NCBI GenBank assembly: GCA_016763355.1
Contig: JAESTY010000013.1
Location: 1-11,379 of the forward strand
Reading direction: 5' to 3'
Origin: Immundisolibacteraceae bacterium
GTDB taxonomy: Bacteria; Pseudomonadota; Gammaproteobacteria; Immundisolibacterales; Immundisolibacteraceae
DNA length: 11,379 nt
The position numbers and the translations under genes were made by a program. This document shows, piece after piece, positions 1 through 5,010 of this stretch (position 1 is the stretch's first letter; the number at the start of each line of letters is the position of its first letter). Under the pieces are notes generated by a model. That model worked only from the letters and a program-made list of their open reading frames with translations, did no database searches and was not told the DNA's origin.

Positions 1-398
1 CAGCCGGTGGAGAGATGGATTTACCCGGCACGAATCCCAGTAATGATGATGCCTGGTGGTTTGATATTAACGTTTTCTTTCCTAATTTTTTCTGTGATAC
101 CGGGCCCGGTTGGTACTTTACCTATAACTTCAGGCCGATTTCAGTGGATGAAACCGTCTGGACCATGGACATCTATCAAACCGAAGCCGAGACCTGCGGC
201 CAGCGTATTGCCCAGGAACATACCAAGGTGATGTTGCGAGATATCGTCTATGAGGATTTAAGCACTCTGGAGCAGGTCCAGGAAATGATGGCATCTGGGC
301 TGGTTAATGAACTACATATTTCTTCAGAGCTTGAATTGGCGGTCCGCCATCTGCACGCTACAGCCAGTGAGTGGGTAGCAGGTGGGGAGGCGAGTTGA
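1..398 (+). CDS. Rieske aromatic ring-hydroxylating oxygenase, alpha subunit (3' part only)
   Basis: This is the C-terminal end of a gene that enters from the left edge; the reading frame is open from base 3 and stops with TGA at 396-398. About 131 residues are visible. They match the end of the catalytic (mononuclear iron) domain of Rieske oxygenase alpha subunits: a beta-strand segment with FFPN, then EDLSTLEQVQ, then a C-terminal helix ending HATASEWV. In this family the Asp of an ExxVQ-type segment is the carboxylate of the 2-His-1-carboxylate iron site. By its position 47 residues from the C-terminus, Asp81 (counting from the Met codon at base 15) is my candidate; that is inference. The N-terminal Rieske [2Fe-2S] domain and the two iron-binding His lie outside the window. 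Substrate cannot be deduced. The Met at base 15 is internal, not a start. The stop overlaps the start of the next gene. Confidence 0.8.
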   Translation, partial: AGGEMDLPGTNPSNDDAWWFDINVFFPNFFCDTGPGWYFTYNFRPISVDETVWTMDIYQTEAETCGQRIAQEHTKVMLRDIVYEDLSTLEQVQEMMASGLVNELHISSELELAVRHLHATASEWVAGGEAS

Positions 399-724
399 TG
401 AATGAACTACTACCAATTGGATTTGATGCTTTAGTCCAGTTTGGCCCGAAATGGTTTGCAAACACCGAAAAAGAGCGTCACCAATACCGCCTTGAGAGTA
501 ATCCTGATGAACTCAATCAGCTCTATGATGCAATCTTGCCAAGGTTTGATGAGATTGTTACCGAGTTAGATCAGTATCCGTTAGACGATCTTCCGGAAAG
601 TCATCGCAATCTACTCAATTTGACTCTGTCGTTTATGGAGGTGTCGATGGCAGTGGAGTCTTTTAAGGGCGCCGCTAAGGTGCCATTTGGGTTTGATCCG
701 GCACGTTGGGAAGTGCATTTTTAA
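398..724 (+). CDS. Unrecognised 108-aa protein coupled to the Rieske oxygenase gene
   Basis: I do not recognise a family. The ATG at 398 overlaps the TGA of the oxygenase gene (TGATG) and is preceded by a strong Shine-Dalgarno, GGGGAGG at 384-390, so this start is better than the in-frame GTG at 371. The product is acidic and soluble-looking, with no signal peptide or membrane segment. The middle reads as mostly helical and rich in Asp, Glu and Leu (LESNPDELNQLYD, LTELDQYPLDD-like stretches). It ends in an aromatic, basic tail, FGFDPARWEVHF. It is shorter than, and shows no obvious similarity to, the beta subunit (about 160-180 aa) of two-subunit dioxygenases, and has no Cys pattern for a ferredoxin. 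The overlap suggests translational coupling and a role linked to the oxygenase, perhaps as an accessory or stability factor; this is inference only. Confidence 0.75.
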   Translation: MNELLPIGFDALVQFGPKWFANTEKERHQYRLESNPDELNQLYDAILPRFDEIVTELDQYPLDDLPESHRNLLNLTLSFMEVSMAVESFKGAAKVPFGFDPARWEVHF

Positions 725-742
725 CGCTAGTTAGTGGCCCTA

Positions 743-2257
743 TCAGCCGCCAAAAATTTGTTGCTCAGCCGCTAACTCTGATTGAAAAAAACGTAACCGA
801 TTTTCGATTTTCGATAATGTGATGAAGTTGACGCCGTCCTGGCGTGCGGCTTCTCTTAGCGCTTCTATGCTGCGGCGAAGATTACCCGCCCAATAGTGGT
901 GTTCTGCTTCCATTTGATAGGCCAGGATGGTCTGGTTAGCTTGTGCCGCGATGCGGGATTGCAATCGATAACCATTAGGGTCGCTAAAATGATACTGAAT
1001 ATACGCTTCAACGATGGTGGATGCCTGCTCGAATTTGCCATTCAGCATTAAGGTCTCACCGGCTAGAAGCTGCAGACTGCCGCTGCCAGGGAACAGCTTT
1101 AGTGATTCGTTAATCATTGCCTCTGCGCGCTGGTGCTGCTTTTGCGCCGACAGCAGGCGGATCTTTAAAATTTGGTAAGGTAAATAATGTGGGGCTTTAT
1201 TGAGCAGCCACCGACTCTGTGTTTCAGCCTCGTCGTACAGGCGTTCGTTCAGCAGCGCATAGGCGTATCCGTAGCGATGACTGGCCTGGTCCTTATAATC
1301 GCCAGATTTTAATTGGGTAGCGAACCTGAGTAATAGCTGGTCAGAATCTCTGCCGCCGAGAGTCGCCCGAACTCGAGCAGCAAAATGACTGTATCCAAGG
1401 CTATCCTTATATTCCAGATGGGGCAGTTTTTCTATTCTGCTGAGAGACTCAGAAATACGACTTCGGGTAACCGGGTGAGTCAGCAGAAATTCCGGAATAT
1501 CGTTGCCACGGCTGAACTTTGAAGCCTCAGCCATACGACTAAAAAAATTCGGCATTGCTCGGGGGTTAAAGCCAGTGCGGGTGAGCAAATCGATACCGAC
1601 ACGGTCCGCTTCCTGCTCATTGACTCGAGTAAAATCGATTTGTGCCTGTGCGCGACCTCCCTGAACAGCCAGTAGCGCGGCCTGTCCGGCTTCAGGGTTG
1701 GCGGCGGTTAAAATAAGTGCGCCGATCATTGCGGCCAGGGTTGGTGTAGAAAGCTGCGACTGACGTTCAAAAGCTCGGGGTAGGTGGCGTTGAGTAACGT
1801 GGGAAATTTCGTGAGCAAATACGGAGGCCAATTCGCTTTCACTTTTGGTGATGCTAACCAGGCCGCTGTGAATGCCTATGTTGCCTCCGGGTCCGGCAAA
1901 CGCGTTGATGACCTGATTATCAACCAGGAAAAAATTGAATCTAAGCTCTGGTCGGTCGCTGTTTGATGCCAGCTTTAATCCCAGTTCACGCACATAGGCC
2001 TGCATTTCAGGGTCATCGATAACCGATAAGCCGCTGCGGACCTGACGCATAAAGGCAGCACCTATTCGGCGGTCTAATTCAGGCGAGAACACGCTACTGG
2101 AGTTGACACCCAAATCGGGGAGTTTTACTGAGGCCGCGACAAGGGACTGAGGCAGTATCATTAGGCTAGCCAACATGGTTAAGAGGCCAGTAGCCTTGTC
2201 GACGAGGACTTTGAATCTGCCGATCCAGCAACTTTGGTTTTTAAGTAGTGTGGCCAT
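743..2257 (-). CDS. bepA: BepA-family periplasmic M48 metalloprotease/chaperone with TPR domain
   Basis: The product is a zinc metalloprotease of the BepA (YfgC) family, which in E. coli works in the periplasm on assembly and quality control of outer-membrane proteins such as LptD. With the ATG at 2255-2257 it is 504 aa, close to E. coli BepA (487). Residues 1-43 look like a signal peptide: Lys/Arg-containing start, hydrophobic LLTMLASLMILP, and a cleavage-like LVAA. The zinc site is HEISH (residues 149-153) followed by the third-ligand motif EQEAD (214-218). The upstream GPGGN segment is also family-typical. The C-terminal part from roughly residue 310 is helical and TPR-like. The frame stays open to an ATG at 2359, but that would prepend a non-secretory tail and overlaps the best promoter, so I rejected it. 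A purine-rich GGGAAGG lies about 16 nt upstream, a rather long spacing. The gene is convergent with the 108-aa gene, 18 bp away, and divergent from tusA. Confidence 0.9.
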   Translation of the reverse strand: MATLLKNQSCWIGRFKVLVDKATGLLTMLASLMILPQSLVAASVKLPDLGVNSSSVFSPELDRRIGAAFMRQVRSGLSVIDDPEMQAYVRELGLKLASNSDRPELRFNFFLVDNQVINAFAGPGGNIGIHSGLVSITKSESELASVFAHEISHVTQRHLPRAFERQSQLSTPTLAAMIGALILTAANPEAGQAALLAVQGGRAQAQIDFTRVNEQEADRVGIDLLTRTGFNPRAMPNFFSRMAEASKFSRGNDIPEFLLTHPVTRSRISESLSRIEKLPHLEYKDSLGYSHFAARVRATLGGRDSDQLLLRFATQLKSGDYKDQASHRYGYAYALLNERLYDEAETQSRWLLNKAPHYLPYQILKIRLLSAQKQHQRAEAMINESLKLFPGSGSLQLLAGETLMLNGKFEQASTIVEAYIQYHFSDPNGYRLQSRIAAQANQTILAYQMEAEHHYWAGNLRRSIEALREAARQDGVNFITLSKIENRLRFFQSELAAEQQIFGG

Positions 2258-2336
2258 AGTTGAAATTGAGCATCCTTCCCAGGTAGTAAGCCCGTGCAAT
2301 CTTGTTAGATTTAGATCATCGACGCATCGATATAGA

Positions 2337-2366
2337 ATTCTAACCAGTTTGAGAAACAAGAGTCAG
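2337..2366 (-). promoter_or_regulatory. Candidate sigma-70 promoter of bepA
   Basis: On the minus strand CTGACT (complement of 2361-2366), an 18-nt spacer and TAGAAT (complement of 2337-2342) match four and five of six consensus bases. Transcription would start near 2330, leaving a leader of about 70 nt before the ATG at 2257. This placement supports the shorter bepA start. Confidence 0.35.
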
Positions 2367-2449
2367 CATTCCCGTTGGTGGGCTATTTAGCAATAATTGA
2401 TAGACCGTCGTTAACATCGAAAAATTCCCATTACAAAAATTTTAGTGTT

Positions 2450-2462
2450 GCCTGAATCAGGC
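2450..2462. repeat. 13-bp perfect palindrome upstream of tusA-family gene
   Basis: GCCTGA-A-TCAGGC is a perfect 6+1+6 inverted repeat in the bepA/tusA intergenic region, about 70 bp before the tusA start. It could be an operator half-site pair or simply a small hairpin. No binding protein can be named. Confidence 0.5.
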
Positions 2463-2529
2463 TTGTTATTAGGGTGGTTGAACTGGTTTGGGCTGTATTG
2501 TCATTTTCCATCATAAGAGTTGTTTTGAA

Positions 2530-2757
2530 ATGAATTTTGATCAGCAGGTAGACGCTTCTGGGTTGTTATGTCCGTTGCCATTATTAAAGAGTAAGCGCCG
2601 GCTTAATCAGATGGAATCTGGTCAGGTACTAAAATTGATCGCCACCGATAGCAACGCCGAAAGTGATCTACGTAAATTTTGTGATCAAAGTGGTCATCTA
2701 TTGATTCAGGTCGACCAGCTTGGTGAACAACAGATTATTTATTTACAAAAAAAATGA
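2530..2757 (+). CDS. TusA-family sulfur carrier protein
   Basis: A 75-aa protein of the TusA/SirA/YedF fold, which carries a persulfide on a conserved Cys and hands sulfur on for tRNA thiolation or molybdenum-cofactor enzymes. The signature is seen near the N-terminus: DASGLLCPLPLLKSKRRL, containing the CPxP motif with the active Cys at about residue 13. The chosen ATG at 2530 has AAGAG at 2515-2519 upstream and gives the usual 75-80 aa length; the frame extends to a TTG at 2488, but the additional 14 residues are not family-like. The gene is divergent from bepA. I recall the same pair in Pseudomonas, where the TusA-like partner (PA1006) has been tied to molybdenum homeostasis. Which member of the family this is (true TusA or the PA1006-like paralogue) cannot be settled here, so no symbol is given. 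Confidence 0.85.
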   Translation: MNFDQQVDASGLLCPLPLLKSKRRLNQMESGQVLKLIATDSNAESDLRKFCDQSGHLLIQVDQLGEQQIIYLQKK

Positions 2758-2893
2758 CCCTGGTCCAGGACCCTGTTTTTCTGGCATTGACTCTTATTAA
2801 CGCATTATCGGGACTAACGTTTACGCTTGCTACTAAAGAAGCAGTCTCGCTAAGCCGATAAGTTTGCATACCAACTGTACGGACACGGGAGGC

Positions 2894-2916
2894 GGTGGGT
2901 TTCCAAGATAACCACC
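2894..2916 (+). other. Possible hairpin in the leader of the response-regulator gene
   Basis: GGTGG (2894-2898) can pair with CCACC (2912-2916) across a 13-nt loop, just before the strong GGAGGAG ribosome-binding sequence at 2924-2930. The 250-bp gap 2758-3007 has no longer gene. This hairpin and the tiny ORFs below are all I see in it. I could not match the region to any riboswitch class I know. Confidence 0.3.
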
Positions 2917-2935
2917 AGCTAGCGGAGGAGCGACA

Positions 2936-2965
2936 ATGAAAACCTTAAGGGCGAGCCTATGTTGA
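2936..2965 (+). CDS. Candidate 9-aa leader peptide (uORF1)
   Basis: ATG at 2936 encodes MKTLRASLC and ends in TGA at 2963-2965. It has the best ribosome-binding sequence of the region, GGAGGAG at 2924-2930, six-base spacing class. Its stop overlaps the ATG of the next tiny ORF (TGATG). Such a short peptide cannot be confirmed by similarity. The support is the ribosome site and the unbroken chain of overlaps leading to the response-regulator gene. It may be chance. Confidence 0.35.
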   Translation: MKTLRASLC

Positions 2966-3000
2966 TGGTCACATCAGAAATAGTTCAGCCGAGGTGGTAA
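2965..3000 (+). CDS. Candidate 11-aa leader peptide (uORF2)
   Basis: ATG at 2965 encodes MVTSEIVQPRW and ends in TAA at 2998-3000. That stop overlaps a further ATG at 3000 (ATG CCA ACA TGA, 3000-3011), whose TGA in turn overlaps the response-regulator ATG at 3008. The Shine-Dalgarno of the main gene, GAGGTGG at 2991-2997, lies inside this ORF, so ribosomes translating it would cover or expose that site. A role in translational coupling is inference. Confidence 0.3.
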   Translation: MVTSEIVQPRW

Positions 3001-3007
3001 TGCCAAC

Positions 3008-4189
3008 ATGAAAGTACTTTTAGTAGACGATACTCGAACCAATCAGCTGATTATCGGCAAATATCTACGTACTTTGGGTCATGAGGTCGTATTAGCTGAT
3101 GATGGAGTTGAGGGCGTTGCGGCGTTCCAGACAGAAGCTCCCGATCTGGTACTGATGGATGTGATGATGCCAAACATGAATGGCTATGAGGCCGCGGGCA
3201 AAATCCGAGAGATTTCTGGTGAGGCCGACTGGACACCGATTATTTTTCTTTCTGCCAAAGCGACCGATGACGATATTGCAGCCGGAATTGAAGCTGGCGG
3301 AGACGATTACCTTTTTAAACCGGTTAGTAAAATCGTCCTGGGTGCAAAGATGCAGGCGATGGGGCGCATTGCTGAAATGCGTAAAACCATTCATGAATAT
3401 GCCAAAGCGCAAACACTTATTAACGAACGTGAAGCTGAAGAGATGAGTCTGGCGCTTCATGTGTTTGACCGAATGACCCGCAGCGATAGCCTGAGTCATG
3501 ACTGGATTAAGTATGTCAGCCGTCCCAGTTCTCACTTTAGTGGCGATATTATTGCCGCCCAGACCACGCCTGAAGGTGGTATGCATGTGCTACTGGGCGA
3601 TGCTACCGGCCATGGTCTCGCCGCTGGATTAACAGTGATGCCTGTCGCGGATCTGTTTTATGCGTTGACTGAGCGTGGCGAAAGCATTGCCAGGATCGCC
3701 CAAAAGCTTAACAACAGACTTCATGATCTGTTGCCGACTGGTCGTTTTGTGGCTGCAATCCTGGTCGCGATTCGACCTAACCGAGGCGAACTCGAAATCT
3801 GGAATGGTGGCTGTCCACCGGTGTTGTGCATTGAGTCCGACGGTAATCTTAAGGCCGTGGTCAATTCGAGCCATTTGCCACTGGGTATCATGCCTGAGTT
3901 GATGGAGGTCAAGTCGGAGTCTTTTAGCTACAACCCCGAGTCCCCCGAAAAGCTTTATTTTTTCTCTGATGGCGTGCCCGACGCGGAAAGTCTTAGCGAC
4001 GGCCGCCAGTTCACCCAGGGCCGGGTCGAAGAGGTGCTGTCAGTAGAGCATGGCGATCGACTGGGAGCTCTGATGGAAAAGCTGGAAGCTCATATTGGTG
4101 ATGTGACTGCCCAGGATGATATTTCTATTGTCGAAGTTTCTCCGCCTGTGTTAATGGAGTCTGTTAATCAAATAAGGGCTACCGGGTAA
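3008..4189 (+). CDS. Response regulator fused to PP2C/SpoIIE-type serine phosphatase
   Basis: A 393-aa cytoplasmic signalling protein. Residues 1-120 are a receiver domain with the acidic pair Asp7-Asp8, phospho-acceptor Asp51 (LMDVMMP), Ser82 and Lys104-Pro105. Residues 120-150 form a charged, probably coiled-coil linker. Residues 165-378 are a PP2C (RsbU/SpoIIE-like) phosphatase with metal-binding acidic residues in SGDI (Asp180), GDATGHG (Asp198), FFSDGVPDA (Asp321) and QDDIS (Asp370-Asp371), so the enzyme looks intact. In this family, receiver phosphorylation switches dephosphorylation of an anti-sigma-factor antagonist, controlling sigma-factor availability or c-di-GMP signalling. HsbR of Pseudomonas has the same two domains plus a C-terminal HATPase kinase, which is absent here. 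No STAS antagonist, HPt protein or histidine kinase is encoded in the window, so the partner is unknown. GAGGTGG at 2991-2997 is its ribosome site, and a chain of mini-ORFs overlaps the start. Confidence 0.92.
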   Translation: MKVLLVDDTRTNQLIIGKYLRTLGHEVVLADDGVEGVAAFQTEAPDLVLMDVMMPNMNGYEAAGKIREISGEADWTPIIFLSAKATDDDIAAGIEAGGDDYLFKPVSKIVLGAKMQAMGRIAEMRKTIHEYAKAQTLINEREAEEMSLALHVFDRMTRSDSLSHDWIKYVSRPSSHFSGDIIAAQTTPEGGMHVLLGDATGHGLAAGLTVMPVADLFYALTERGESIARIAQKLNNRLHDLLPTGRFVAAILVAIRPNRGELEIWNGGCPPVLCIESDGNLKAVVNSSHLPLGIMPELMEVKSESFSYNPESPEKLYFFSDGVPDAESLSDGRQFTQGRVEEVLSVEHGDRLGALMEKLEAHIGDVTAQDDISIVEVSPPVLMESVNQIRATG

Positions 4190-4322
4190 GCTCGAGAAGA
4201 TTGCTCTGACCCGAACTAAAATAATAACTGAGTACTAGGTGCCTTTACTGATCGGGCGTGAGATGTTGGTTACGGTAGTTAATAGACAAAAAATTGTTTT
4301 TCTTAATCGCCCCTGGCTCTGC

Positions 4323-4350
4323 TTTATCCCCGATAAATTCAGTTAGAATG
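4323..4350 (+). promoter_or_regulatory. Candidate promoter of tRNA-Ser with GC-rich discriminator
   Basis: TAGAAT at 4345-4350 is a good -10 box and is followed by GCGCACCCC, the GC-rich discriminator typical of stable-RNA promoters under stringent control. The -35 region is weak (TTTATC at 4323-4328, 16-nt spacer). Transcription would start near 4357, giving a leader of about 80 nt. The rest of 4190-4438 shows nothing I can name. Confidence 0.45.
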
Positions 4351-4438
4351 CGCACCCCATGATTGCTAATCCGAGCAAATAATCAGGGCTGAACTGCTTT
4401 TTGTGGTTGGTTTTTTAGCGGGTATCGGCAACAGAAAC

Positions 4439-4530
<92 letters not shown>

Positions 4531-4575
4531 TAAGCTGTTGATAAATAAAGAGAAATTAATAGGTGTGTTAAAAAA

Positions 4576-4605
4576 GTGGCCCTAAAGTGGCCCCTAGCAG
4601 GGCCA
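4576..4605. repeat. Tandem GTGGCCC pair with an inverted copy
   Basis: GTGGCCC occurs at 4576-4582 and again at 4587-4593, 11 bp apart in start-to-start distance. GGGCCA at 4600-4605 is the inverted copy. The block lies 47 bp beyond the tRNA-Ser end. The second and third copies form the hairpin listed as a terminator. Confidence 0.6.
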
Positions 4606-4616
4606 TTCTTTAATTT
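4588..4616 (+). terminator. Probable intrinsic terminator of tRNA-Ser
   Basis: TGGCCC (4588-4593) pairs with GGGCCA (4600-4605) around the 6-nt loop CTAGCA, followed by a broken T-rich tail TTCTTTAATTT. Stem strength and position after the tRNA fit a terminator; the interrupted T tract lowers confidence. A second weaker inverted repeat, AGACATT (4623-4629) with AATGTCT (4649-4655), follows. Confidence 0.5.
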
Positions 4617-4683
4617 AGTTTCAGACATTAAAAAACCCAAAACAATTAAATGTCTATGAAAACGTTTTTTTTGGCGGATCACT

Positions 4684-4713
4684 TTGACCCGTTGCCAGGG
4701 ATACAGGTACTAT
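4684..4713 (+). promoter_or_regulatory. Candidate sigma-70 promoter for the 4.5S RNA (and possibly dnaX)
   Basis: TTGACC (4684-4689), an 18-nt spacer and TACTAT (4708-4713) are a good match to the housekeeping promoter. Transcription would begin near 4720, about 100 nt before the mature 4.5S RNA, implying 5' processing. No better promoter is visible between here and the RNA. Readthrough could also serve dnaX. Confidence 0.5.
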
Positions 4714-4737
4714 CTAAACCATAATTAATGAGTCGTC

Positions 4738-4753
4738 TGCCTGGTTCCAGGCA
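4738..4753 (+). repeat. Strong short hairpin in the 4.5S RNA leader
   Basis: TGCCTGGTTCCAGGCA has perfect 7-bp arms around TT; as RNA it would likely form six pairs with a GUUC loop. An imperfect partner, GTTGCCAGG at 4691-4699, can also pair with CCAGGCAAC at 4747-4755 (one mismatch), so two alternative folds exist. No T tract follows, so it is not a standard terminator. It could be a processing signal. Confidence 0.5.
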
Positions 4754-4816
4754 ACGAGTTTCGATATCGGTAACCGGTTTTTTTAGCCGATAAACACTCA
4801 TCTGAAAAAATCTTTA

Positions 4817-4932
4817 TGGCAGATCCGGCAAGTCCCCCCGCGATGATAGATCGTGAACCCCGTCAGACCTGGAAGGGAGCAGCGGCAGCGGTTGATTCAG
4901 GTGCCGGGGTGTGGCTTGTCGGTGACGCCGCC
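4817..4932 (+). ncRNA. ffs: 4.5S signal recognition particle RNA
   Basis: The RNA component of the bacterial SRP, which binds Ffh and delivers membrane proteins to FtsY and the translocon. The diagnostic core is seen at about 4863-4883: CAGACCT, the GGAA tetraloop (4871-4874) and GGGAGCAGC, nearly identical to the E. coli core. ACCCCG (4857-4862) pairs with CGGGGT (4905-4910). The basal arm CCGGCAAG (4825-4832) pairs with CTTGTCGG (4915-4922, one G-U). Beyond an internal loop TGGC (4817-4820) pairs with GCCG (4927-4930). The resulting length of about 115 nt matches E. coli (114). Exact ends are inferred from pairing. It lies 76 bp upstream of dnaX, a placement I also recall in other gammaproteobacteria. 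An open frame through it (4816-5034) is not a gene. Confidence 0.92.
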
Positions 4933-4982
4933 TTCATCGGGTATTTCGCTTATTGCCAGGTTTCAGGGCCAACTCAAATTTC

Positions 4983-5010
4983 CAGGCTAACTCTATCAGG
5001 CCAACTCTAT
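4983..5010 (+). repeat. 14-bp tandem repeat covering the dnaX ribosome site and start
   Basis: CAGGCTAACTCTAT (4983-4996) is followed immediately by CAGGCCAACTCTAT (4997-5010), one mismatch. A diverged third copy, CAGGGCCAACTCAAAT, starts at 4964. The second unit supplies the weak AGG ribosome site and the first two bases of the dnaX ATG. Confidence 0.8.

Noticed and set aside
371..397. GTG start at 371 for the 108-aa gene
   Set aside because: The ATG at 398 has a strong GGGGAGG at proper distance and overlaps the upstream stop.
2258..2359. Longer N-terminus for the bepA product starting at 2359
   Set aside because: It would bury the signal peptide behind a charged, non-secretory extension and overlaps the best promoter.
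2759..2780. Terminator after tusA (CCTGGTCCAGGACCCTG then T5)
   Set aside because: A T run is present, but the possible stems are only three to four pairs once a realistic loop is allowed.
2800..2935. c-di-GMP (GEMM) riboswitch before the response regulator
   Set aside because: The conserved CGCAAAGC core and tetraloop-receptor pattern I know for the class are not present.
3092..3586. 164-codon antisense open frame inside the response regulator
   Set aside because: The plus strand encodes unmistakable receiver and PP2C motifs; the antisense product has no domain sense.
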